Source: Haloarcula laminariae (GTDB lineage Archaea; Halobacteriota; Halobacteria; Halobacteriales; Haloarculaceae). Taken from it: a stretch of DNA of 64,000 nt. The stretch spans positions 620,001 through 684,000 of the forward strand of contig NZ_JAMZFY010000001.1 of the NCBI RefSeq assembly GCF_025457605.1. The letters are read 5' to 3'. The notes below the pieces were generated by a model, which had not been told where the DNA came from, ran no database searches, and saw only the letters and a program-made list of their open reading frames with translations. Below, piece by piece: positions 33,507 through 41,515 of the stretch. The stretch's first letter is position 1; each line of letters begins with the position of its first letter. Both the position numbers and the translations under genes were made by a program.

Positions 33507-34127
33507 TCACTGCACCTCGTCGCGGACCCGCTCCGGCAGGTCGTCGTCCGGGTCGGCGTAGCGGTCCGGCTCCGTGGGCATCTCCCAGTCGGTCGCCAGT
33601 TCGAGCAGTTGGACCAGCATCTGTGCCGTCGCCCCCCAGACGGTGTAGCCGTCGACGTAGAAGAAGTGCAACCGCACCTCGCCGTAGTAGGGGTGGTCGC
33701 GGTGCTCGGATTCGTAGTTCTCGAGGTCCGTCAGCGACGCGACCGGGAGCGTCACTATCTCGGCGACCTCGGCGTCGTTGGGGTGGTACTCCCGGTCGGG
33801 GACGCGGCCGACGAAGGGCCGGACCGAGTAGCTGGTGACGGTGCGGATGTCGTCGAGCCGGCCGACGACGTGGACCGCCTTCGGGTCCAGGCCGATCTCC
33901 TCGTTGGCCTCACGCAACGCCGTCGCCAGCAGGTCCTCGTCCTCGGGTTCGCGGCCGCCGCCCGGAAACGCCATCTGCCCGGGGTGGTCGGTTAGGTGGT
34001 CGGCCCGCTTCGTGAACAGGATTCCCTCGCCGTCCCCGCGGCTGACGACCGGGACGACGATAGCCGCCTCCCGCTCCTCGCCCGTGACCGTCACGGGGTC
34101 GTGGGCACCCACCCGGTCGAAGTCCAT
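33507..34127 (-). CDS. Nudix hydrolase, CoA pyrophosphatase-like
   Basis: The 206-residue protein has a complete Nudix box at residues 58-80 (GREPEDED...REANEEIGL), with G58, E64, R72-E73, E76-E77 and G79 in place. Just before it HPGQMAFPGGG matches the extra motif of CoA diphosphatases (NudL/PCD1), so it probably splits CoA or oxidised CoA to 3',5'-ADP and phosphopantetheine. The ATG at MDFDRVGAHDP was chosen; upstream in-frame codons are poorly conserved-looking and run into the next gene. It is likely co-transcribed with the DUF7109-like gene 25 bases upstream. Confidence 0.87.
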   Translation of the reverse strand: MDFDRVGAHDPVTVTGEEREAAIVVPVVSRGDGEGILFTKRADHLTDHPGQMAFPGGGREPEDEDLLATALREANEEIGLDPKAVHVVGRLDDIRTVTSYSVRPFVGRVPDREYHPNDAEVAEIVTLPVASLTDLENYESEHRDHPYYGEVRLHFFYVDGYTVWGATAQMLVQLLELATDWEMPTEPDRYADPDDDLPERVRDEVQ

Positions 34128-34152
34128 ATCGGGACTGAGGGGGCCGACGCTC

Positions 34153-34635
34153 TTAATTCGCGTGGGTGGCCTCGTCGAGGTGGCCACGCGCCGTCGCTAG
34201 CTCGACCGGTCCCCACGCTTCGAGGTCGTAGCTCACGTCGAGCAGGGCCTGGATGCGCTCGTCGTCACCCGCCCGGACCGCTTCGGCGGCGTCCTCGCGG
34301 AACCGCTGTTCGGCCGCCGCGGCCGCCACGTCCTCGGGGACGTCGCGGTCGGGCACGTCGAGGATGTGCGGGAGGTCCTCGGCGCCGTCGACCAGCGCCG
34401 GGAACGCCGCCGGCCCGACCACCACCAGCGACGCGTCGACCGCGGCGCCGTGGTCCTCGACAGCCACGAGGTGATACGTCGACAGCGCCGCCTCGATACC
34501 GGCCTCGAAGCTCCCGCTGTCCACGTCCGCGCCCCGCTTGAACGCCAGTTCGCCGCAGGCCTGGACGAGTTCCTCGCGCGTCACCGGCCCGACGACGTCG
34601 ACGACCCCGGCGAGTTCGTCCGGTGTCAGCTCCAT
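34153..34635 (-). CDS. Conserved haloarchaeal protein of unknown function (DUF7109-like)
   Basis: The 160-residue acidic, mostly helical protein opens with LTPDELAGVVDVVGPVTREE, which resembles a winged-helix regulator N terminus, followed by a hydrophobic core VVGPAAFPALVDGAEDLPHI. No metal or catalytic motif is visible. I recall this family in haloarchaea as DUF7109 but could not verify it. It precedes the Nudix gene on the same strand with a short gap. An RNA/DNA-binding or adaptor role is possible but unsupported. Confidence 0.6.
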   Translation of the reverse strand: MELTPDELAGVVDVVGPVTREELVQACGELAFKRGADVDSGSFEAGIEAALSTYHLVAVEDHGAAVDASLVVVGPAAFPALVDGAEDLPHILDVPDRDVPEDVAAAAAEQRFREDAAEAVRAGDDERIQALLDVSYDLEAWGPVELATARGHLDEATHAN

Positions 34636-34687
34636 ACGCTACCCCGTGTGGCCAGTGGCTTCAGCGTTTCCGACCACTTTTTACTTC

Positions 34688-34729
34688 GAGGGGTTTCCTC
34701 GCTCGCTTCGCTCACTGCGGGAACCCCTC
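34688..34729. repeat. Inverted repeat, 11-base arms
   Basis: GAGGGGTTTCC and GGGAACCCCTC pair in 10 of 11 positions around a 20-base loop. The loop itself contains GCTCGCTTCGCTC. It could act as a terminator-like hairpin or be the edge of an inserted segment. Confidence 0.5.
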
Positions 34730-34753
34730 TCGCAAAAACGTGGGGAAAAACTG

Positions 34754-34788
34754 CCGGACGCTCGGTCACGTCGCTCCCTCGCGTCCGG
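34754..34788. repeat. Inverted repeat, perfect 8-base arms
   Basis: CCGGACGC and GCGTCCGG are separated by 19 bases, 25 bases downstream of the first hairpin. Confidence 0.5.
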
Positions 34789-34926
34789 TGTCCTGCGGAA
34801 ACAACGCGACCGCAGGGCGTGTTAGAACAAGCTCCGAAAGTGGGTCCCCTCGGTCAGTGCGGTCACTCGACGCTAATATGTACAAGACACAAAACATATA
34901 CCAGACCTGATTTCAGTAAAAATACC

Positions 34927-36156
34927 TTGCAAAAACAGGACTCAACGGTTTCTCTCTTCCAAGCGCGCTTGGCACTCGGATTCGGTATCTCTCTCGGTGT
35001 TGCATATCTACTCTATCGGCTCGCTATCGCTCCCGCCCAATTTGGGATTGATTTTGAGATATATCGAGCTGCCGCCGCGGACCTACAGTCGGGTCAGACG
35101 ATTTACGGTCGTTCCCCAGTCGGTATCTCGAACCTCACCTATCGATATCCAGTCATACTATTGGCTCCGTTTTCGCTATATCTCCTGGTTTCTCCTGTGA
35201 CAGGCTTTGCAATCCATGTTGCCGGGACACTCCTTGTCAGCGTCTTACTCGGTCTCGCCGTTGCAAGGACGACCGAATCATACGGGCTACAACTGTCAAA
35301 GTATGACTACATTCTGATCTGTGGGTTCATCATAATTAGCCCAATCGGTGCACCATCACTGGTAAACGGTAATATCAATCACCACATCGCATTCGCACTG
35401 GGACTCGGGCTGATCTGGACAGAACAGGGTCGAGAACGACGTGGTGGTATCGCTCTTGGATTAGCAGCGCTTCCGAAAGTGTTCCCCGCTGCTATCGGTA
35501 TCTGGCTAGTGTGGAAACGTAAGTGGTGTGCGACCTTCGCTGCTGTATTCACCGGTATCGGAGCAGTTACTGCTGGTGCTGTACTCTTTGGCTTGAATCG
35601 AACACGGAGATTCTTCGTTGAGGAGCTTCTCCCACGGGGGACTGCAAATTCTGTTTCAGGGGGCCTTTCACCGTCAAGTCTCTACGTCACACTTCAGCGA
35701 CCTCTCTCGGCCATTTTCACCGGTGCGAGCGGAACGGTTCTGACAGTACTCTCCCTGGCGATAGTCACACCAGTAGTCGCCTATGTCTATCTACAGAGCA
35801 AAGGCACCATCCAGCGACTCATTGCACTCCTCTCGACGTTGTGCGGGATTTTGCTGGTAATTCCTTCCTACACTATGTACTTCGTCCTGATTTTTTACCC
35901 ACTGATTCCACTATTATATCTCCTGCAAGGGTGGCCCGGGAGGGTTTTTACTGGCGGTGTGGTACTCATGCAATTCACATTAAAACTCCATGATGCGGCG
36001 ATGCTGGTTCGTCTCCTCGGATTACCGAAGTGGGGCACTGAAACGGTCGTTGCTAGCCTTCGGGCCTTCTACACGCTTAGCACACCGGTCCTCTGGGGCA
36101 CCGTCGCTGTTCTCATAGCGGGCGTCTGGCAGATTCACACACACCCGTCTGGATAG
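34927..36156 (+). CDS. GT87-type (DUF2029) polytopic glycosyltransferase, AT-rich and probably acquired
   Basis: The product is about 409 residues if the TTG (L-Q-K-Q-D-S-T) is the start. No ATG or GTG occurs in frame near the N terminus, so the start is uncertain. About ten hydrophobic helices are present. DFEIYRAAAADLQSGQTIYG after the first helix is the GT87 hallmark (a D with a downstream L-x-x-G-x-x-x-Y), and NGNINHHIAFALGLGL matches the G-Q/N-x-N loop. Such enzymes transfer sugars from polyprenyl-phosphate donors on the outer face of the membrane. Third codon positions are much richer in A/T than in every flanking gene, with ATA, TTG and AGA-type codons, which indicates horizontal transfer. 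It is not part of a visible sugar cluster. Confidence 0.8.
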   Translation: MQKQDSTVSLFQARLALGFGISLGVAYLLYRLAIAPAQFGIDFEIYRAAAADLQSGQTIYGRSPVGISNLTYRYPVILLAPFSLYLLVSPVTGFAIHVAGTLLVSVLLGLAVARTTESYGLQLSKYDYILICGFIIISPIGAPSLVNGNINHHIAFALGLGLIWTEQGRERRGGIALGLAALPKVFPAAIGIWLVWKRKWCATFAAVFTGIGAVTAGAVLFGLNRTRRFFVEELLPRGTANSVSGGLSPSSLYVTLQRPLSAIFTGASGTVLTVLSLAIVTPVVAYVYLQSKGTIQRLIALLSTLCGILLVIPSYTMYFVLIFYPLIPLLYLLQGWPGRVFTGGVVLMQFTLKLHDAAMLVRLLGLPKWGTETVVASLRAFYTLSTPVLWGTVAVLIAGVWQIHTHPSG

Positions 36157-36223
36157 TACTATCGGCTACAGTGGGGAGGATGAACCCTCGTGTAAACTCC
36201 CAGACGGCCGCATATCGCCGTCG

Positions 36224-37396
36224 TCAGGCCCGCGCCGTCTCGGGGAGGCGTCCGTCGGCGTGCAGGACGAGCAGGACGGCAAGCAGGGCGACGAGTCCGC
36301 CGCCCATCCACTGGAAGATGGTGGCGAAGGGGACGCCGGCGTCCCGAAGCAGGCCGACGACGAGGCTTCCGGGGGCCTGGAGGAGCATCATCCCGGCACC
36401 GTAGGCCGAGTACGCGCTGGCGCGGTGGTGGTCCGGCAGCGAGCCCAGCAGGTAGGTGTCGACGGCGGGGAAGATGCTGTGGATGACATAGCCCGTGACA
36501 CCGCTGAGCGCGGCCAGGGGCCAGAACCCGCTCACCGCCGGCAGGAAGAGGATACAGCCGGTAAACGCCGCGAGGATGGCGAGCATGTACGGGACCGCGG
36601 GGAGCCGGTCGGCGAGCCGGCCGCTGAGGTAAAAGGCCGGGACGCCGGCGGCGAACATCACCTGCAGCAGGGTCCGACCGGCTCGCGCCGCGATGTCGAC
36701 GGTGCCGAGATACGTCACGTAGAAGTTAAACAGCCCGTTCCAGACCATCGTCGTCAGTCCCAGCGTGGCGACGGCCGTCAGGACGATGGGCCACTGTGTG
36801 CGGACCGCGGCGAGGAAATCCGTGTCGCGCTGTCCGGCGTCGGGCACGTCGGTCCGGCGGGCAACCAGCGTAAAGAGGGCGGTCATCAGCGCCGCGGCGA
36901 CGGCCAGCGAGACGAGCGTCGTCCGCCAGTCGCCGACGGCCAGCGCGGCGGTGACGATTCCGGGCGCGGCCACCGCGGCCAGCTGGCTGGCGACGCCGTG
37001 TTGCCCGAGCGCCCGGCCGGGCGACTCGGGGAACAGCTCGCTGATGAGCGGGTTGGCCGCGGTGAAGTAGACGCCGCTCGCGGTGCCCATGACGAACGCG
37101 CCGACCAGCAGGGGCGTCGGGGAGGTCGTCAGAGCGGTAAACGCCGTCCCCAGGGTGAGCACCACGCCCGAGGCGAAAATCGCCCGCACTCTGCTGACTC
37201 GGGTCAGCAGGAGGCCGGTCGGGAGCCGCGGCACCGCGCTGCCGGCCCACACAAGCGTCGCCAGCAGCCCGAGCGTGGCGTCGCTCGCCCCAGTGGCCGC
37301 TCTGATGGGTTCGATGAGCGGCGCGAAGACGACGCGTGCGAGGTTGATCAGAAATATCAGTCCGAGCAACGAGCCGAAGACGGACTGTCGGGACAC
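36224..37396 (-). CDS. Major facilitator superfamily transporter
   Basis: The 390-residue protein has twelve predicted transmembrane helices. The loop between helices 2 and 3 has R-L-P-T-G-L-L-L-T-R-V-S-R-V-R, a variant of the MFS G-x-L-x-D-R-x-G-R-R motif, and the pseudo-repeat recurs as LSGRLADRLPAVP in the second half. The start is GTG (S-R-Q-S-V-F-G). The closest general type is the drug or metabolite efflux/uptake group, but the substrate cannot be inferred. It is divergent from the small zinc-finger gene, 79 bases apart. Confidence 0.88.
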   Translation of the reverse strand: MSRQSVFGSLLGLIFLINLARVVFAPLIEPIRAATGASDATLGLLATLVWAGSAVPRLPTGLLLTRVSRVRAIFASGVVLTLGTAFTALTTSPTPLLVGAFVMGTASGVYFTAANPLISELFPESPGRALGQHGVASQLAAVAAPGIVTAALAVGDWRTTLVSLAVAAALMTALFTLVARRTDVPDAGQRDTDFLAAVRTQWPIVLTAVATLGLTTMVWNGLFNFYVTYLGTVDIAARAGRTLLQVMFAAGVPAFYLSGRLADRLPAVPYMLAILAAFTGCILFLPAVSGFWPLAALSGVTGYVIHSIFPAVDTYLLGSLPDHHRASAYSAYGAGMMLLQAPGSLVVGLLRDAGVPFATIFQWMGGGLVALLAVLLVLHADGRLPETARA

Positions 37397-37475
37397 AGCT
37401 ACACGTCATTCGATTGCCCAAAGGGGCTTCCGGAACGCCGCGGCCTTTTTACCTCCGGCTGTCACACGTTCGCAT

Positions 37476-37646
37476 ATGGACTCGGTCAGAAAGGCCCTCC
37501 GGAGCGGGGACGTCGAGAAAGACAGCTACGGGCGACTCTCGTGTAGCAACTGCGGGGAGGAGCTGGGGACGGACAACGACCCCGGGGAGATCGGCAAACA
37601 GCGGGTCTGTCCGGAGTGTGGACGCAGCTGGACGGAGCTCAGCTGA
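37476..37646 (+). CDS. 56-residue zinc-finger protein (HVO_0758-like)
   Basis: MDSVRKALRSGDVEKDSYGR is followed by C-S-N-C-G and C-P-E-C-G, 22 residues apart: a complete treble-clef or zinc-ribbon pair. The N-terminal S-V-R-K-A-L-R-x-G-D-x-E-K-D pattern resembles the haloarchaeal HVO_0758 zinc-finger family as I remember it. It is well placed 79 bases from the divergent MFS gene. A regulatory or adaptor role is likely but undefined. Confidence 0.75.
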   Translation: MDSVRKALRSGDVEKDSYGRLSCSNCGEELGTDNDPGEIGKQRVCPECGRSWTELS

Positions 37647-37690
37647 CGGCGTCGGCGCCTGACCGTCCTGGACCGGAGATTTCCCCGCTC

Positions 37691-38776
37691 TCACTCGAAG
37701 ACGGCGTCGAAGGCATCGGCGCCGAGGGGGTCGTATCGCCCCGCGTCGACGTTTTCCCTGGCGTGTTCGACCGAGCCAGTGCCGACCAGCGAGCAGGTCA
37801 CCCCCGGCGCGCTGCGCGCGAAGTTGATGGCCCGCTGGGCGCGTGTCTCCCCCGACAGTTTCGCATCGACGCTGTCCGGTATCTCCGTCGCGAGGCGCCC
37901 CTGCATCAGCGACGCGCTCGTGAACACGTCCAGGCCGGCCTCGTGGGCGAACCACAGCGCCGACTGCGGGCCGTCGGCCCCCTCGTGTGACCGGACGGTG
38001 AACGCGTCGGCCATGAACACGTTGAACGGCAACTGTACCGCCCGGAAATGCGTCGCCGTGTTCCCCGCCGCGTCGGCCGCCGCGCGGGCCCGTTCGATGA
38101 CTTCGGGGAGCGAGAGGTATTTCTCGTGGTCGGCGGGCACGCGGAAGGCGTCCCACGACGCCACGCCGTAGTGGTCGATATCGCCCGCGTCGGCGCGGCG
38201 TTCGAGCCGCTCGAAGGTCGCTTCGAGCTGGTCGTACACGCCCTCGCGGTCCGTCTCGGCCAGCTGTGTCTCCGGGTTGTGGACGTAGTACAGGTCGATG
38301 GTGTCGAGGTCGAGATTGTCGAGCGACCGGTCGAGCTGGTCGTCGATGAAGGCCGGCGCGAGACAGTGCTGGCCGCCCACGAGGTCGTCGCGGTCGACGA
38401 TACCGGTGTCGACGTACTCGCGCTTGACGAACGCCCCTGGGTCGTCGGGCCGCTCGCCGTCGAAGGGAACGAACCCGCCCTTCGTCGCGACCACCGCCGC
38501 ATCGCGGTCGATGTCGGCGTCGGAAAGCGCCTCCCCGACCACCCGCTCGGAGCGCTGGTGGCGGTAGTTGATGGCCGTGTCGACGACGTTGACACCCGAT
38601 TCGAGCGCCGTCCGGATGGCCTCGTAGTACGCGTCGTCGCGCTCGTCCGTCGGGTCACCCAGATACGTCCCGACGCCGATGCTGGACGCGACGCCGTCAC
38701 CGAAGCGCCGGAAGAACGTCCGTGCGAAGTCGTCGTGGGCGTCCCGGTACGTCCACGTCCCCTCACGTGTTGCCAT
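37691..38776 (-). CDS. Aldo/keto reductase
   Basis: The 361-residue NADP(H)-dependent (beta/alpha)8 oxidoreductase shows the AKR tetrad: D in NVVDTAINY, Y in the same motif (NYRHQRSER), K in VVATKGGF and H in LYYVHNPE. The Q-L-P-F-N-V strand and the C-terminal G-T-G-S-V-E-H-A-R-E-N cofactor loop are also present. It is slightly longer than average because of an insertion between residues 110 and 150. The substrate is unknown. Confidence 0.9.
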   Translation of the reverse strand: MATREGTWTYRDAHDDFARTFFRRFGDGVASSIGVGTYLGDPTDERDDAYYEAIRTALESGVNVVDTAINYRHQRSERVVGEALSDADIDRDAAVVATKGGFVPFDGERPDDPGAFVKREYVDTGIVDRDDLVGGQHCLAPAFIDDQLDRSLDNLDLDTIDLYYVHNPETQLAETDREGVYDQLEATFERLERRADAGDIDHYGVASWDAFRVPADHEKYLSLPEVIERARAAADAAGNTATHFRAVQLPFNVFMADAFTVRSHEGADGPQSALWFAHEAGLDVFTSASLMQGRLATEIPDSVDAKLSGETRAQRAINFARSAPGVTCSLVGTGSVEHARENVDAGRYDPLGADAFDAVFE

Positions 38777-38867
38777 ATCCGACGTTGCGGTCGTGCGGAT
38801 AAAAGGGGCGAGGTCTGCTGGGCGGGGCCGCTCCGGCGCTCAGTGGCCGCCGGGGTTGGACTATCCG

Positions 38868-40067
38868 CTAGCGCTCGCCGGCCATCGCCTCGAACAGCTG
38901 CTCCCGCAAGTCCGCCTTCGAGACGCCCTCGCTCGGACCGAGCCCGTCCATGTGGTCTATCGACACTTTCCCGCCGCCCATGCGGGCGTGGCCGCCGCCC
39001 TCGGCCATCGGAATGTCCCCGACGACGGCCTCGATGGCCCGACCGATGTGGACCCGGTCGTCCCGCGAGCGGCCGGCGATGCGGATGGTCCCCTCCTTCT
39101 CGCCGATGACGACGACCGCCGAGACGCCTTCGAGTGTCTCCAGCTCGTCGGCCGCCTGCGGAATCGCGTCCGTGTTCGACACCTCGCCGACGTCGGCGAA
39201 GCCGTAGGGGGACCGCACTTCGCGCTCACTGATGGCCCGCGATTTCACGTCCAGCACTTCCGCGTCGACCTGCGGGTTGGCGATGCGGTTCAACAGGTCG
39301 CTGTCGATGCCCCGGTAGAGGTACGCCGCCGCGGCGAAATCCGCCGCGGAACAGCCGTTGGTCAGCGAGCGGGTGTCGGACTGGATGCCGTAGATGAGCC
39401 CCGTCGCGACGTGGCTCGGCATCGCCTCCTCGGGCACGTCGCCCGTGTCGACGCCGCCGTCGGTCAGCGCGACGTCGACCTCGAAGAAGTCCCACTCCAG
39501 TTCCTCGAAGTACTCTGCGAAAATCGTCGCACACGCGCCCATGTCGGTCCGTACGTCGGTGAAAGCGGCGCCGGTGCCGCCGCCGGGGTGATGGTCGATG
39601 ACGGCGACCGGCTCTATCTTCTCGGCGCCCGGGAACCCCCGGGGCTCGTTGTGGTCGACGAGGACGACCGCCTCCGTGTTTATCTCCCCGGCGCTCTCGA
39701 CGCGGTCGAAATCCAGGTCCAGAACCGTCTCGAACGCCCGGTTTTCCGGCCGACGGATCTCGCCCGAGTAACACAGCCTCGCGTCGGTCCCCCCGGCGGC
39801 CGCGAGCTGGTCGACAGCGAGGGCCGAGGACATCGCGTCCGGGTCGGGGTTGGGGTGCATCAACACCGTCACGGCGTCGTAGTCTGCGAGGACCGACCGG
39901 AGGCGGCTGACCGGCGACCGGGTCAGATAGCGATAGAGGGCGGTCCCGCCGCCGGCCAGTACGACTAGCCCGACGACGACACCGGCGACCAGCACCGGAT
40001 TCTCGCTGGCGTAGCCCGGGACCCGCTCGGCCAGGCTGACGAGGTCCCCCTGAGCCAGCAGATTCAT
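38868..40067 (-). CDS. Membrane-tethered DHH-family phosphoesterase
   Basis: The 399-residue protein starts with an N-terminal transmembrane helix (about 24-44, PVLVAGVVVGLVVLAGGGTA) and a short basic linker. A DHH domain follows with LMHPNPDPDAMSSALA (metal-binding D-x-D), LVDHNEP and AVIDHHPGG, and then the DHHA1 domain with GGGHARMGGG near the C terminus. All metal ligands are visible, so it should be an active manganese-dependent nuclease or cyclic/linear oligonucleotide phosphodiesterase (RecJ/NrnA/GdpP superfamily). The membrane anchor recalls GdpP, but the PAS and GGDEF domains of GdpP are absent. Turnover of nanoRNA or cyclic di-AMP products is an inference. Confidence 0.85.
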   Translation of the reverse strand: MNLLAQGDLVSLAERVPGYASENPVLVAGVVVGLVVLAGGGTALYRYLTRSPVSRLRSVLADYDAVTVLMHPNPDPDAMSSALAVDQLAAAGGTDARLCYSGEIRRPENRAFETVLDLDFDRVESAGEINTEAVVLVDHNEPRGFPGAEKIEPVAVIDHHPGGGTGAAFTDVRTDMGACATIFAEYFEELEWDFFEVDVALTDGGVDTGDVPEEAMPSHVATGLIYGIQSDTRSLTNGCSAADFAAAAYLYRGIDSDLLNRIANPQVDAEVLDVKSRAISEREVRSPYGFADVGEVSNTDAIPQAADELETLEGVSAVVVIGEKEGTIRIAGRSRDDRVHIGRAIEAVVGDIPMAEGGGHARMGGGKVSIDHMDGLGPSEGVSKADLREQLFEAMAGER

Positions 40068-40109
40068 ATTTCGTATCTGCTCCGGGAAACAATAAGAAGG
40101 TTCCCCCGA

Positions 40110-40997
40110 TCAGTCGGCGACGTAGGCGTCGACCGCCGCGCGGTACCCCTCCCTGAACGTCGGATAGACGAACTCGTACCCCAGATTTCGCAGCCTGTCG
40201 TTCGAGCAGCGCTTGCTCGTCTCGATGCGGCGCTTGGCCGTCTCGGACAGCTCCGGGTCAGCCAGGCGCTCCTCGGTCGTCTGTTTCGGCGGGAACTCGA
40301 CCCCGCAGGCCTCGGCCAGCCAGTCCGCAAAGCCCCACTTCTCGACCGGCTCGTCGTCGACCACGAGGACGACCTCGTCGCGGTGGTCCCCCTCCAGCAG
40401 GAACCGGACGGCACCTGCCGCGTCGTCCCGGTGGACCATGTTCAGATAGCCCGCGGTCACGGGGCCCTCCAGATAGCGCTCCAGCCGATAGCGCTCCGGC
40501 CCGTAGAGGCCGGCAAAGCGCGCGACGGTCCCGTGGCCGCCGTAGTCGGTCGGGCGCTCGCGGGCGACCCGCTCGGCCTCGGCCAGCACCTCGGTCTTCT
40601 CCGTCCGCGGGTCCAGCGGCGTCTCCTCGTCGACCCACGCGCCGTCGTGGTCGCCGTAGACGCCCGTACTGGACGTGTACACCAGCCGCTCGGGGGTCTC
40701 CGCCCGCGTCCAGAAGTGGTCGATAGCGGTCTCCAGCCCCTCGACGTACACCTCGCGGGCCGCGTCGGCGCCCCGACCCCCCGAACTCGCCGCGAAGACG
40801 ACCCAGTCGGCGTCGGGCACGGCCGACAGCGACTCGTCGTCGGTCACGTCGGCCTGGACTGCGTCGAACCCCGCGTCTTCGATAGCCCGGAGCCCGCTCT
40901 CGGACCGGCGGACGCCGACGACTTCGTGGTCGCCGGCGAGCTGTCGGCCAAGCTCCAGCCCGACGTAGCCACAGCCCAGGATGGCGACCCGACTCAT
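40110..40997 (-). CDS. NAD-dependent epimerase/dehydratase-like SDR protein
   Basis: The 295-residue extended or atypical SDR has VAILGCGYVGLELGRQLA (G-x-G-x-x-G NAD-binding), DADWVVFAASSGGRG, the Y-T-S-S-T-G-V-Y-G-D segment and GTVARFAGLYGPERY. The catalytic Y-x3-K pair is not clear in its usual place, as in YeeZ-like members that act on or only bind sugars. Its start overlaps the stop of the 142-residue gene upstream (ATGA), so the two are co-translated. Confidence 0.82.
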   Translation of the reverse strand: MSRVAILGCGYVGLELGRQLAGDHEVVGVRRSESGLRAIEDAGFDAVQADVTDDESLSAVPDADWVVFAASSGGRGADAAREVYVEGLETAIDHFWTRAETPERLVYTSSTGVYGDHDGAWVDEETPLDPRTEKTEVLAEAERVARERPTDYGGHGTVARFAGLYGPERYRLERYLEGPVTAGYLNMVHRDDAAGAVRFLLEGDHRDEVVLVVDDEPVEKWGFADWLAEACGVEFPPKQTTEERLADPELSETAKRRIETSKRCSNDRLRNLGYEFVYPTFREGYRAAVDAYVAD

Positions 40998-41422
40998 CGG
41001 CGCTGACTCTCGATGTAGCTGTGCAGGAGCGCGTACTCCTCCAGCGTCATCGGATACCGACCCTCTATCTTCTGTTGGATCTCCTTGGGTTCGAGCTGAC
41101 TGTCGATGCCCGAAGCCAGCGACTCGACGTCCATCACAGCCGTCGTCATCCCCATCAGGAGGATGTCCTGGGCCTCGGCCTGCAGGGCGTCGGCGTCGGG
41201 CCGGTCCGGGTCCGCCGCGAGGACAGCCATCGCGTCTTCGAGCGAGAGTGACGCGACATCGCCGTCGGCGGCGGCGTCGACGGCCTCACGGTCTAGGTCT
41301 GTCGCGTCGACGACGGCGCCGGTGCCGACCGATTCGACCGTCTCGGCGAGTACGGACCCGTAGGCCGCGAGCAGTTCGTCGGGCGACCGCTCGCCTGCAT
41401 CCGGAAACTCGGTTCTGAGCAT
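40994..41422 (-). CDS. Conserved haloarchaeal protein (DUF5791-like)
   Basis: The 142-residue acidic helical protein contains EDAMAVLAADPDRPDADALQ, LLMGMTTAVMDVESLASGI and the C-terminal KIEGRYPMTLEEYALLHSYI, which I associate with haloarchaeal DUF5791 without having verified it. No metal sites or membrane segments are visible. It is the first gene of a two-gene unit with the SDR epimerase. Function unknown. Confidence 0.65.
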   Translation of the reverse strand: MLRTEFPDAGERSPDELLAAYGSVLAETVESVGTGAVVDATDLDREAVDAAADGDVASLSLEDAMAVLAADPDRPDADALQAEAQDILLMGMTTAVMDVESLASGIDSQLEPKEIQQKIEGRYPMTLEEYALLHSYIESQRR

Positions 41423-41515
41423 GGTCGGAGCTACGGGAGGGTGGCGTTTTATTGATTTGCTTCGGTGTCAGTCCTGCCGAAGGGGGAGCCGACCACTGCG
41501 GGACCACCCCCGCCG

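Larger units (their letters stand above)
34636..34926. other. Gene-free, hairpin-rich junction ahead of the AT-rich glycosyltransferase gene
   Basis: No gene is supported. The first 160 bases contain two strong inverted repeats (listed separately) and simple CGCTCGCTTCGCTC-type sequence common in haloarchaeal intergenic DNA. The last 60 bases are AT-rich (TAATATGTACAAG, AAAACATATACC) and must hold the promoter of the next gene. A sharp base-composition change occurs here. Confidence 0.6.
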
